From positions 1 through 18,261 of the forward strand of contig DAQP01000025.1 in the NCBI GenBank assembly GCA_002504435.1: a stretch of DNA of 18,261 nucleotides, read 5' to 3'. A program made the position numbers and the translations under genes. The notes beneath the pieces were generated by a model. The model did no database searches, was not told the DNA's origin, and saw nothing but the letters and a program-made list of their open reading frames with translations. Of the stretch, positions 7,223 to 14,363 are shown piece by piece. The stretch's first letter is position 1. Each line of letters opens with the position of its first letter. The stretch is from Euryarchaeota archaeon UBA438 (lineage in GTDB: Archaea > Thermoplasmatota > Poseidoniia > Poseidoniales > Thalassarchaeaceae).

Positions 7223-8362
7223 TCAGCCTTTCCACTCTCTGTATTGGATCCACTCTTGTTTCATGTATTCATTTACAAGCCGTTCCTCGTCTTCTTCAGT
7301 GGGCAGTACCGACTTCAGGTACTCCTCCCAATCTTCGTCGCTGCCCTCGAAAGGCTCGCCATGTACTGTGTAGTTCTCCCCGGCATACTTGCCAATCCCC
7401 CTCTTGAATTTATCAGAGGGGATGAATAGCTCGGGCTCCCCTTCGTGTCTGGACTTGCTGATCCGACGCATCTCTTCGCGCAACTCCTGGAAGTAGAGCT
7501 CCCTACTCGCCTCATTCAGATGCTCCCTGTCTGCAGGGCTCTCCGCTTCTCGCTCATCGTATCTGCCCTTGATGCCATAGACGTAAGCCCATTGCGCACT
7601 GGTTGAGTCGTCTGTTCCGAAGAGGTCCAACCCAGTGCTTACCCACTTGTTGACGTACTTCTGTATCAGTGCACAGGGAATTACCCCCTGTTTGACGACC
7701 CTCCTTAGTCCATTGGCCCCCGTCCCTAGGTGGAATGACTCCTCCTTCAGCATAGGGCCCATGCTAGCGGCAAGGGGCTTGAATGAAGATGTACTGAGCA
7801 TCTTGAGTTGGTACTTTCCATCCCTGTCTATGAAGTGGGTGAACATAAAGAAGTCCAGCCAGTGGTCGATTGGCTCGTTGAATGAACCCAGAATCCTAGT
7901 TCCCTCCTGGGCGTTTCTTTCAAGCAACTTAGATGCCTCCCTGACTCCCTGTTCCCCGAAGAATGTGCACAACAAGTATGCCATCTGCCACCCGTGACGC
8001 TGCTCTTCGCACATTATTCGTAGTGCTGACTTTTTGTCATATTCAGTTGGTGCCGTGGCGAGTAGGTGGTTCTGCTGCTCCACCGAGGCAAACTCCGTGT
8101 CTCCCTGCACACTGACCATGCTGATGATGGCATCCCTAATCGTCTGTTGCGGGATCTGCATTCGTCGATCCCATTTTGGCCTCCCTGTGAAGTCTCCAAA
8201 TTCTATCGTGTCTCCAGCCGTATCCCAGTCGAACTTGATGTCGAACCTGTAATCCCCGAGCCATGATGGGTCGAATCCAATCCTAGTCTGCCATTCGTTG
8301 AAGTCATTGATCCAAGTCTCAAAATTTTCTGTGTAGCTCTTTACCACTTCTGCATCTGCCAT
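7223..8362 (-). CDS. boxB: BoxB-like benzoyl-CoA 2,3-epoxidase (di-iron oxygenase)
   Basis: The 379-residue protein has a ferritin-like di-iron pattern: Glu90, Glu120-x-x-His123 (MCEEQRHGWQMAYLL), Asp181 (FIDRDGKYQL) and Glu208-x-x-His211 (LKEESFHLGTG). The surrounding sequences ILGSFNEPIDHWLDFFMFT and FKPLAASMGPMLKEE resemble BoxB more than PaaA. BoxB uses O2 and two electrons to epoxidise the ring of benzoyl-CoA in the aerobic box pathway. ATG 8362 is chosen because GGAGGAG lies 7 bases upstream and the family begins near here; the open frame extends to 8614 but would overlap the hydratase gene. It is about 90 residues shorter than proteobacterial BoxB (about 470). The substrate could be another aryl-CoA. 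No BoxA-type ferredoxin reductase is in the window. Confidence 0.8.
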   Translation of the reverse strand: MADAEVVKSYTENFETWINDFNEWQTRIGFDPSWLGDYRFDIKFDWDTAGDTIEFGDFTGRPKWDRRMQIPQQTIRDAIISMVSVQGDTEFASVEQQNHLLATAPTEYDKKSALRIMCEEQRHGWQMAYLLCTFFGEQGVREASKLLERNAQEGTRILGSFNEPIDHWLDFFMFTHFIDRDGKYQLKMLSTSSFKPLAASMGPMLKEESFHLGTGANGLRRVVKQGVIPCALIQKYVNKWVSTGLDLFGTDDSTSAQWAYVYGIKGRYDEREAESPADREHLNEASRELYFQELREEMRRISKSRHEGEPELFIPSDKFKRGIGKYAGENYTVHGEPFEGSDEDWEEYLKSVLPTEEDEERLVNEYMKQEWIQYREWKG

Positions 8363-8369
8363 TCTTTCA

Positions 8370-8376
8370 CTCCTCC
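8370..8376 (-). promoter_or_regulatory. ribosome binding site GGAGGAG of the boxB-like gene
   Basis: GGAGGAG on the minus strand with a 7-base spacer to ATG 8362 rejects the longer open frame that starts within the upstream hydratase gene. Confidence 0.75.
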
Positions 8377-8408
8377 AGTGTAATAGGTAAAACAAATCCT
8401 CTCTTCGA

Positions 8409-9290
8409 TTAGTTGCCCTCAAATTCAGGGACTTCCCTGTTAACATACGCGGCAATCCCCTTCTTCGCATCAACGCTTTGGAAGAGGTCCGATTGCAATT
8501 CCCTCTCCAATGCGAGGTGGTACTCCAATGGAATCTCCATGCCGCTCTGTACGCTACGCTTAATGTTGCCAATGGCCTTACTGGCAGCATATGGTAGTGT
8601 GAATTGCCCAGCATAGTCTAGTATGTCTTGACGGAAATCTGAGAGGCTACCTGGCCAGACATCGTGGACAAGATCCATCTCCTTCGCCTCCTCGTAGGAG
8701 AACTTCCTTCCTGTTACCATGATTTCCATAGACTTCGCCTTGCCAACCAGCCTCGAGAGACGAGCAGTCCCACCCGTTCCTGCAAGGACCCCTAGTGACA
8801 CCTCGGGCAGGCCAACCTGTCCAGAATCCTTCCTTCCGACTCGAATATCCGCGGCCATTGCTATCTCCAGACCACCTCCCACTGCGTGACCATTTAGTGC
8901 AGCTATGACTAGCTTAGGGGTCTGCTCAAGTCTGCTTAGTGTTTCGTTGGCATGTAGGCAGAAGAAGTACTTGAAACCTGGACTGACGGAGTCAAGCATG
9001 CTAATGCTAGCCCCAGCGGAGAAGAATTTCTCTCCGTGACCAGTTAGAATGATTACAGTAACATCATCATCAAACCTGGCCCTTAGGACAGCTTCATCAA
9101 TATCCCTCATCATTGCATGAGTGTATGTGTTAACCGAAGTTTTGCCCTCGGAGAGAGGTTCACCGGCTGAGTCGGAGCACAGCTCGATTACCGCTATTCC
9201 GTTATCAGTAACTCCGTAGTTTACTAGGTTGTTCTGCATTGCCTCCATATCTGGCCATGACGTCATATTGTTTCCAATGAGTGGCGCCAT
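8409..9290 (-). CDS. enoyl-CoA hydratase (crotonase family)
   Basis: From ATG 9290 the protein has 293 residues. Unlike the crotonase at 254-1051, it keeps both catalytic glutamates of true hydratases: ALNGHAVGGGLEIAMAADI carries the first and GQVGLPEVSLGVLAGTGGTARL the second. The oxyanion segment is EKFFSAGASI. It should add water to a 2-enoyl-CoA, as PaaF does before the dehydrogenase step. The start is uncertain: in-frame ATGs at 9290, 9266, 9248 and 9239 are all possible; none has a well-spaced ribosome site, and the conserved domain begins at NYGVTDNG just after 9239. The frame stays open upstream to 9419, but that part overlaps the flavoprotein gene. Second gene of the operon, 46 bases before the boxB-like gene. 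Confidence 0.88.
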   Translation of the reverse strand: MAPLIGNNMTSWPDMEAMQNNLVNYGVTDNGIAVIELCSDSAGEPLSEGKTSVNTYTHAMMRDIDEAVLRARFDDDVTVIILTGHGEKFFSAGASISMLDSVSPGFKYFFCLHANETLSRLEQTPKLVIAALNGHAVGGGLEIAMAADIRVGRKDSGQVGLPEVSLGVLAGTGGTARLSRLVGKAKSMEIMVTGRKFSYEEAKEMDLVHDVWPGSLSDFRQDILDYAGQFTLPYAASKAIGNIKRSVQSGMEIPLEYHLALERELQSDLFQSVDAKKGIAAYVNREVPEFEGN

Positions 9291-9318
9291 ATCAATGAAA
9301 CGGAAGGCTACTGGTGAG

Positions 9319-10545
9319 TTAGGCGTCGGTATCTGAGAAGGACACGCCCCCTCCTCCTCTCTGAATTGACCGCCACTGCTCCCCAATTTCCAGCGCTCTT
9401 TCACTTGGTTCCCAGTCATCCCTCTTTAGAGCGCCCCTGAAGGGCATCCTTAGCACTCTCCTTCCATCAGACATCACCTTATTCCTTAGCATCCCGAATC
9501 TGGCAATTGGCCAGATCATCCTTCTGAAGAATCCGGGGCGGTATACCCAACGCATGAATTCAAGCCCATCCCCTTTCTTTTTCTGGTCCTTCATCCAATG
9601 ATTGGCTACCATCTTGAAACCACGGTCTCCCACCCTATTCATCAGGAATCTGTTGGTTGCGCTAACTTTGATCAACGGCAATAGGCGCCTTTTCACTTCT
9701 TCTTCGTAGTCACATTCACCAAGAATTGCCTTCCCCGCGAGTACACCACTCGTGATTGCATATCTCATTCCAAAGCCCCACATGAAGTCTTGGAGCCCTC
9801 CTGCTTCTCCGACATAATAGCGCCCCTCATGCACATATTTCTCCGGTATTGAGAAATCGCCCTTACCCCCAACTCTCTTGATGGGCCTCCTATTCAATTC
9901 ATATTTTTCTTCATACCAAGCTATTGTTTCGTTTAGATAGCGACCGCTCTTTCTCTGTTTTCTCCACAGGCACGTGCAAATTAGCCCAACTCCATCGATT
10001 ATTATCAAGTACGAATATGCACCAGGCGCTAACTTGTCGTTAAGTTGGAAAGTTACATGGTTCGGGTGATCAGTGTGAAAAACTTCACCGAAGGCGATTG
10101 CACTAGAGTCCTTAGGACCAGCAGCTATGATTTGGCAATCCTCCGGCGCTCTCTTTACGCCATAGTGGATCTCCACTCCAGCGTCCTCTGCCATCCTCCT
10201 GAATCCCTGATCGATACAGTGACTGTCGGTCCCCCTCTCAACTACCCTGAAGGCAATGCCATCAGTTATTGGATTGGTAATCACATCGTCTGGATGGGCC
10301 AAGTCTACTATGCTGAAAGCATCAGACTTGAACTCGTCGGGGTCTAGGCCCCAATCCCTCATTTCATCAAAGAAGTCCTTCCGACTAGTCCAGTTTTCTA
10401 GCCCCTGGAAATCCCCATCGAAACGAGCACCGCTATCCTTTCTGATTTCGTAGACATGCACTTCTCTGCCAGATTTGGCCAATACTATGGCCGCAGAGAG
10501 CCCCGAGAGGCCAGCGCCGAGTATGTGTACGGGCCCATCAGACAC
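9319..10545 (-). CDS. FAD-dependent oxidoreductase, geranylgeranyl-reductase-like
   Basis: The 408-residue protein begins with an FAD-binding Rossmann motif, VHILGAGLSGLSAAIVLAKSG (Gly10, 12, 15), and has the second FAD signature GEAGGLQDFMWGFGMRYAIT at about two thirds of its length, in the form seen in geranylgeranyl reductases and related group 2 flavin oxidoreductases. The C-terminal 100 residues are basic and aromatic (EFMRWVYRPGFFRRMIWP), suggesting membrane-surface contact. The start is GTG 10545 with CGGAG a few bases upstream. It heads the six-gene operon and diverges from moaE (80 bases). Archaeal relatives saturate isoprenoid lipid chains; here the position suggests reduction or hydroxylation of an aryl- or acyl-CoA, or electron supply. 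Both functions are inference. Confidence 0.8.
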   Translation of the reverse strand: MSDGPVHILGAGLSGLSAAIVLAKSGREVHVYEIRKDSGARFDGDFQGLENWTSRKDFFDEMRDWGLDPDEFKSDAFSIVDLAHPDDVITNPITDGIAFRVVERGTDSHCIDQGFRRMAEDAGVEIHYGVKRAPEDCQIIAAGPKDSSAIAFGEVFHTDHPNHVTFQLNDKLAPGAYSYLIIIDGVGLICTCLWRKQRKSGRYLNETIAWYEEKYELNRRPIKRVGGKGDFSIPEKYVHEGRYYVGEAGGLQDFMWGFGMRYAITSGVLAGKAILGECDYEEEVKRRLLPLIKVSATNRFLMNRVGDRGFKMVANHWMKDQKKKGDGLEFMRWVYRPGFFRRMIWPIARFGMLRNKVMSDGRRVLRMPFRGALKRDDWEPSERALEIGEQWRSIQRGGGGVSFSDTDA

Positions 10546-10625
10546 GAGGCTCCGATATCACATGGCCGCTTGAACAGTTGGGTCAGTTCCGTCGTCTTCA
10601 AGCGCTCCTCACGCATCGGAGAGCC

Positions 10626-11045
10626 ATGACCGTACGTGTTGTGATTGACGATCTTTCAATTCATCCGGATAATTTGAGGGAATTACTGGCCGAGGATGGT
10701 TGTGGAAGCGTCGTGAGTTTCGTAGGACTTACTCGTGGGTCAGATGGTGAAAACGAAGTACACAGTCTGGAGTTCGATGCTTGGGGGGAGAAGCTACCAT
10801 CGGTTCTTGAATCAATAGCCGATCAAGCGATTTCAGATTTCGGGGTCTCGTCAGTAGTCATCGCCCATAGAACCGGCGTCGTTCTTCCTGGTGAGACAAT
10901 TGTTTGCATCCATGTCGGCTCGAAGCACAGGAAGGAAGGCTTCGAGGCTTGCTCGTGGATAATCGATGAACTCAAGGGGCAGGCCCCCCTGTGGAAGAAA
11001 GAGGCACGCTCTGATGGAGTCCACTGGAAGGGGGGAATAGGTTGA
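10626..11045 (+). CDS. moaE: molybdopterin synthase catalytic subunit MoaE
   Basis: The 139-residue protein has the MoaE motifs in order: GCGSVVSFVGLTRG, LEFDAWGEKL (the conserved E-x-x-W/Y region), VVIAHRTGVVLPGE, VHVGSKHRKEGFEACSWIID and LKGQAPLWKKEARSDGVHW, which contains the active-site lysines. MoaE converts precursor Z (cPMP) to molybdopterin using the MoaD thiocarboxylate. Start ATG 10626 (MTVRVVIDD) is preceded by GGAG; the in-frame TTG 48 bases earlier adds residues atypical of the family. It overlaps moaC by 4 bases (TTGA), so the two are co-translated. moaD and moaA are not in the window. Confidence 0.93.
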   Translation: MTVRVVIDDLSIHPDNLRELLAEDGCGSVVSFVGLTRGSDGENEVHSLEFDAWGEKLPSVLESIADQAISDFGVSSVVIAHRTGVVLPGETIVCIHVGSKHRKEGFEACSWIIDELKGQAPLWKKEARSDGVHWKGGIG

Positions 11046-11491
11046 CAGACGCCATTGTACCCATAGGTCACAAACCAATAGTTCAGAGATACGCTGTGGC
11101 TACTGGAATTCTCGATATCTCAGGAGATTCTGCCGATGCGATAAGGAATGGTCAGGTGACCAAGGGAGACGTTCTGGAGGCTAGTACGGTGGCAGCCATC
11201 CAATCAGTAAAGGAGACGCCCAGGACGATTCCACATTGTCACGTAGTCCCAATCGAGTCCTGCAACGTTTCATGGGATTGGGAAGGAAACTCCCTGAGGT
11301 GTACTGTATCAGTCAGCGCCCATTGGAAGACAGGCGTGGAGATGGAGGCCCTATGTGGCGTTTCCACGGGGCTACTTTGTGCATGGGACATGGTCAAACC
11401 AATGGAGAAAGACCAATCCGGACAATATCCCGAAACAAGAATCAGGAATATTCGAGTGGTGGAGAAACGCAAAGGCGATGCGCAGGATTGA
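11042..11491 (+). CDS. moaC: cyclic pyranopterin monophosphate synthase MoaC
   Basis: The 149-residue protein carries the MoaC hallmarks: QRYAVATGIL, a VTKGDVLEASTVAAIQSVKETPRTIPHCHVVPIE stretch (about residues 38-71), TGVEMEALCGVSTGLLCAWDMVKPMEKD, and a short C-terminus ending in VVEKRKGDAQD rather than the bacterial K-x-GGKSG. It acts with MoaA to form cPMP, the step before MoaE. The start is TTG 11042, the first base pair of the moaE stop overlap (TTGA); no ATG or GTG near the conserved start is available, so the rare TTG is likely real. Together with moaE it shows this organism makes molybdenum or tungsten cofactor. Confidence 0.93.
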   Translation: MTDAIVPIGHKPIVQRYAVATGILDISGDSADAIRNGQVTKGDVLEASTVAAIQSVKETPRTIPHCHVVPIESCNVSWDWEGNSLRCTVSVSAHWKTGVEMEALCGVSTGLLCAWDMVKPMEKDQSGQYPETRIRNIRVVEKRKGDAQD

Positions 11492-11515
11492 GAACCCCCT
11501 CCCCCTCGCCCGAGC

Positions 11516-12469
11516 ATGCCGACCGCGGAATTGGAGAGCCACTTCCTAGATGCGACCGAATCTGCTGCAATAGCAGCATCCGTTTGGAGGGGGAAGGGCG
11601 ATGGCAAGGCCGCTGATGGGGCTGCCGTTGAAGCGATGAGGGCAGTGTTCGACAAAGTCCCATTTGACGGTAGGGTCGCTATAGGGGAAGGCGAGAGGGA
11701 CGACGCCCCGATGTTGTGGATAGGAGAGCCCCTCGGATCAATGCAAGGGAATCCTAACGCTCCAAGAATAGACATAGCCGTGGACCCACTTGAATGCACA
11801 AATCATGTAGCCAAGGACCTTCCAAATGCGATGGCGGTTCTCGCTGCAGCCCCTCGAGGGGCCCTACTGCATGCCCCGGACTGCTACATGGACAAGATAG
11901 CTGGACCATCCGAACTCAATGGGGAAATTAGTTTGGAGGCCGACGTGTCATACAACGTAGAAGCAGCATGCGTCGCCTTGGGCAAGAGTCCCGATGAACT
12001 GAATGTAGTTGCCATGGACCGGCCTAGGCACGATCAGTTAGTGAGGGATCTAAAGGCCCACTCTGTAAATGTAATTCTCATTGGAGATGGGGATGTTTCG
12101 GCAGCACTTAACGCTGCAGACCCTGGGTCGAAAATAGACATGCTGATGGGGATAGGGGCAGCTCCCGAGGGAGTCATCACTGCCACTGCTCTGAGGGGAC
12201 TGGACGCCCCATTTGAGGGTAGGCTGGTGTTCAAGAACGAAGGACACAGAGAGAGGGCGGAGAGAATGATAGATGGAGACATAGAGAGGATCTGGGACAG
12301 GGATGAACTCTGCTCTTCAGAGGATTCTCTTTTCATTGGTACTGGTGTTTGCAGTGGCAGGACTGAGGGAGTAAGGATTCTCAAGCAGGGAAGGGCGTCA
12401 GTCCACTCTGAAATCATTGACGTCGCCAACAAGGCCCACAGGTTCGTTTCTTCTGAGAGAGAATTCTGA
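11516..12469 (+). CDS. glpX: class II fructose-1,6-bisphosphatase GlpX
   Basis: The 317-residue protein contains the metal and phosphate sites of GlpX: AIGEGERDDAPMLWIGE (about 55-71), DIAVDPLECTNHVAKDLPN (86-104), PDCYMDKIAGPS and GIGAAPEGVITATALRG with Glu218. It hydrolyses fructose 1,6-bisphosphate to fructose 6-phosphate in gluconeogenesis. One oddity is that the catalytic DP-x-EGT loop reads DPLECT, with Cys94 replacing the normally invariant glycine while Asp90, Glu93 and Thr95 stay. It starts 24 bases after moaC and is followed by a fructose-bisphosphate aldolase, its metabolic neighbour. GlpX is typical of bacteria; most archaea use a bifunctional aldolase/phosphatase instead. Confidence 0.94.
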   Translation: MPTAELESHFLDATESAAIAASVWRGKGDGKAADGAAVEAMRAVFDKVPFDGRVAIGEGERDDAPMLWIGEPLGSMQGNPNAPRIDIAVDPLECTNHVAKDLPNAMAVLAAAPRGALLHAPDCYMDKIAGPSELNGEISLEADVSYNVEAACVALGKSPDELNVVAMDRPRHDQLVRDLKAHSVNVILIGDGDVSAALNAADPGSKIDMLMGIGAAPEGVITATALRGLDAPFEGRLVFKNEGHRERAERMIDGDIERIWDRDELCSSEDSLFIGTGVCSGRTEGVRILKQGRASVHSEIIDVANKAHRFVSSEREF

Positions 12470-12496
12470 TCGTATCGACACTTCATTTGTTCGAAA

Positions 12497-12503
12497 CTAA
12501 AGA
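12497..12503 (+). promoter_or_regulatory. possible TATA-like box of the aldolase gene
   Basis: CTAAAGA, close to the CTAAAT boxes elsewhere in the window, would place the transcript start near 12526. That is after the ATG at 12513 and before the ATG at 12552, which favours the internal start. Support is modest. Confidence 0.3.
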
Positions 12504-12551
12504 ATACATACGATGGTTTCATTTCTCAGTACCTTCTCGTCGACTCCGGTA

Positions 12552-13571
12552 ATGGCTATGGATAGGGAGCTTCTTGAGAGAACAGCAAGGGAGCTAGTTG
12601 CACCTGGGAAGGGAATTCTAGCAGCTGACGAGAGTAATGGAACGATGTCTAGCAGACTTGAAGCCGTGGGAGTGGATCCTTCTCCCGAGGCTAGAAGGTC
12701 CTACAGATCAAACATTTTTGCCACAGCTGGCGGATATGAGTCAGCCATTAGCGGGGTAATCCTGTTCGATGAAACAATCAGACAGACAATGGATGATGGG
12801 ACCCCCATCCCAGAGTACCTCGCGAATCGGGGAATCCATCCAGGAATTAAGGTAGATACGGGGGCCAAGGAACTCGCTCATCACCAAGGAGAGAAGATAA
12901 CAGAGGGGCTCGACGGTTTGCGTGAGCGTTGCGAGGAATATTTCTCAATAGGTGCAAGATTTGCTAAATGGCGTGCCGTAATCAGAATTGGCGATGGGAT
13001 GCCAAGCGACGCAAACATCTCCACCAACGCTCATGCATTGGCTCGCTATGCTGCAATTTGCCAGGAGCAAGGGCTGGTCCCGATAATCGAGCCGGAGGTC
13101 CTGATGGATGGAGACCACGATGCTCAGACATGTTTCGATGTAACCGCAAGGATCCTAGATGCTACCTTTGCTGAGTGTGATGTTCAGGGAGTCCACATCC
13201 CCGGTGCCTTGCTAAAACCAAACATGGTCTTGCCAGGCAAAGGCTGTCACAACCAAGGGAGCAGGGAGCAAGCAGCACAGATGACAGTTGACTGTCTGGC
13301 CACACACGTGCCACATGATCTCCCGGGAATCGTCTTCCTTTCAGGCGGCCAGTCAGATGAAGATGCAACGGCGCACCTGAATCTCATGAATGCGATGGAT
13401 GTCGAACACCCTTGGCAGCTATCTTACTCATACGGCAGGGCACTCCTCGCACACGCACTGCAGACTTGGGCAAGTGGATCGAATGAAGAAAGTCAGAATG
13501 CCTTCGCACATCGTGCCGCGATGAACAGCCTAGCTAGAAGTGGCGATTGGTCTGAAGATATGGAAGCCTGA
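12552..13571 (+). CDS. class I fructose-1,6-bisphosphate aldolase, eukaryotic/bacterial type
   Basis: With start ATG 12552 the 339-residue protein shows the complete active site of the muscle-type class I aldolase family, at a constant offset of 7 from rabbit numbering: Asp26 (GKGILAADES), Lys100 (GIKVDTG), Lys139 and Arg141 (ARFAKWRAV), Glu180 (LVPIIEPEVL) and the Schiff-base Lys222 (LLKPNMVLPG), then FLSGGQS. It condenses glyceraldehyde 3-phosphate and dihydroxyacetone phosphate. This is not the archaeal DhnA-type class I enzyme, so ancestral transfer from a bacterium or eukaryote is likely. An ATG at 12513 is also in frame; the later start is preferred from family N-terminus length and a TATA-like element. 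It follows glpX by 82 bases. Confidence 0.93.
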   Translation: MAMDRELLERTARELVAPGKGILAADESNGTMSSRLEAVGVDPSPEARRSYRSNIFATAGGYESAISGVILFDETIRQTMDDGTPIPEYLANRGIHPGIKVDTGAKELAHHQGEKITEGLDGLRERCEEYFSIGARFAKWRAVIRIGDGMPSDANISTNAHALARYAAICQEQGLVPIIEPEVLMDGDHDAQTCFDVTARILDATFAECDVQGVHIPGALLKPNMVLPGKGCHNQGSREQAAQMTVDCLATHVPHDLPGIVFLSGGQSDEDATAHLNLMNAMDVEHPWQLSYSYGRALLAHALQTWASGSNEESQNAFAHRAAMNSLARSGDWSEDMEA

Positions 13572-13579
13572 TCTGAGAT

Positions 13580-13834
13580 TCAGTTTTCCCCGTCGAGAAC
13601 TCCGGGCCTTAGCTGCCAGACGCAGATTTCGTAGCGCCCAGATAGAGCGCCGCCTCTCTTTGTTGTTGAGACCTTCATGATGTCCTTGTCCTTCGAAAGG
13701 ACATTGCCTAGTTGTTGAGGAGTAGTCCCATGTCTCATGGTGGTGTTAACGTGTTCTAGTATCTCGGTTGTATTCGCCTCTCCCTTGTTGTGCAGGTATT
13801 TCTTGATCTTCTGTCTAAGTCTCGTTGTTCTCAT
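13580..13834 (-). CDS. small winged-helix DNA-binding protein, paralogue A
   Basis: The 84-residue basic protein has a helix-turn-helix-like pattern, with IKKYLHNKGEANTTEILEHV followed by TPQQLGNVLSKDKDIMKVST and a hairpin-like KRGGALSGRYEICVWQL. This reads as a compact winged helix with a wing ending in an aromatic strand. It aligns well with the next gene upstream (IRKFISERPRNTAEISAWVN, ILEMDADIVRIGTVRRSGIAGKEY), so the two are tandem paralogues. AGGAG 8 bases before ATG 13834 lies in the last codons of the upstream paralogue; the gap is 5 bases. No named family is recognised. A transcription regulator is the likely role. Confidence 0.75.
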   Translation of the reverse strand: MRTTRLRQKIKKYLHNKGEANTTEILEHVNTTMRHGTTPQQLGNVLSKDKDIMKVSTTKRGGALSGRYEICVWQLRPGVLDGEN

Positions 13835-13839
13835 TTCAT

Positions 13840-14109
13840 CTACTCCTTTCTGGGCTCTTTTCGCTCATGATAAGCTACCCACTCATCGGTCGCCCATTCC
13901 GACAGGGGGTACTCCTTTCCTGCAATCCCGCTCCTCCTAACCGTCCCTATTCTGACGATGTCAGCGTCCATTTCCAGTATTGATGCAATATCGGAGCGTG
14001 GAGTCTGCGAACTGTCCTGGGAGTTGACCCATGCAGAAATCTCTGCTGTGTTTCTCGGCCTTTCTGAGATGAATTTCCTGATCAAATTGCGGATCTGGTC
14101 GTTCTCCAT
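13840..14109 (-). CDS. small winged-helix DNA-binding protein, paralogue B
   Basis: From ATG 14109 the protein has 89 residues: an N-terminal helix (IRNLIRKFISERP), a candidate recognition unit (RNTAEISAWVN, TPRSDIASILEMD) and a wing (VRIGTVRRSGIAGKEYPLSEW). The open frame continues to 14202, but that extension is Cys-rich and does not match its paralogue, so ATG 14109 is preferred. It is the promoter-proximal gene of a two-gene operon and diverges from the 874-residue gene across a 254-base AT-rich region with repeated 9-base sites. Autoregulation or control of the divergent gene is a natural hypothesis, not shown. Confidence 0.72.
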   Translation of the reverse strand: MENDQIRNLIRKFISERPRNTAEISAWVNSQDSSQTPRSDIASILEMDADIVRIGTVRRSGIAGKEYPLSEWATDEWVAYHERKEPRKE

Positions 14110-14204
14110 TATTACTCGCCGTTCCTTGGTCCCGGTACCGCAGACGGCCCGATATTCACAGGACAGCGGGCACTGATATAACCGTTCTGTACGAATTAAC
14201 ACAA

Positions 14205-14314
14205 TTTAGTTACCAAACATGACGATTATTGGTGTAGATTTAGTTACATTATCAGGTGTTGAAATGAAACCACCTTATTCTCCATAGGAAATGTGTAATT
14301 AAATGTAACTAAAC
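14205..14314. promoter_or_regulatory. four operator-like sites TTTAGTTAC / GTAAYTAAA
   Basis: TTTAGTTAC occurs exactly at 14205-14213 and 14239-14247. Its exact reverse complement GTAACTAAA is at 14305-14313 and a one-mismatch copy GTAATTAAA at 14295-14303. The last two form a perfect 10-base-spaced tandem (GTAAYTAAAY twice), one helical turn apart. All four lie in the divergent gap between the winged-helix pair and the 874-residue gene. A binding array for one of these winged-helix proteins is the simplest reading; because the core ACTAAA resembles the local TATA element, some copies could instead be promoter parts. Confidence 0.55.
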
Positions 14315-14329
14315 AGTTTATTTTATTAC

Positions 14330-14339
14330 TAATATATTA
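14330..14339 (+). promoter_or_regulatory. TATA box of the 874-residue gene
   Basis: TAATATATTA is centred about 26-30 bases before the GTG at 14364, predicting a leaderless or nearly leaderless transcript. It lies just downstream of the tandem GTAAYTAAAY sites, so a protein bound there would sit beside the basal factors. Confidence 0.55.
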
Positions 14340-14363
14340 TGTCGATACGGACAGAGGTGTTCT

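Noticed and set aside
8363..8614. N-terminal extension of the boxB-like open frame
   Set aside because: It overlaps the well-supported hydratase gene, has an atypical composition, and a GGAGGAG site correctly precedes ATG 8362.
9291..9419. N-terminal extension of the hydratase open frame
   Set aside because: It overlaps the end of the flavoprotein gene in another frame and adds residues unlike any crotonase.
10578..10625. TTG start 16 codons upstream for MoaE
   Set aside because: The family starts near MTVRVVIDD, and ATG 10626 has a GGAG upstream.
11239..11799. 186-residue minus-strand open frame
   Set aside because: Antisense to moaC and glpX, both strongly supported by motifs; its translation is Ser/Pro-rich without family features.
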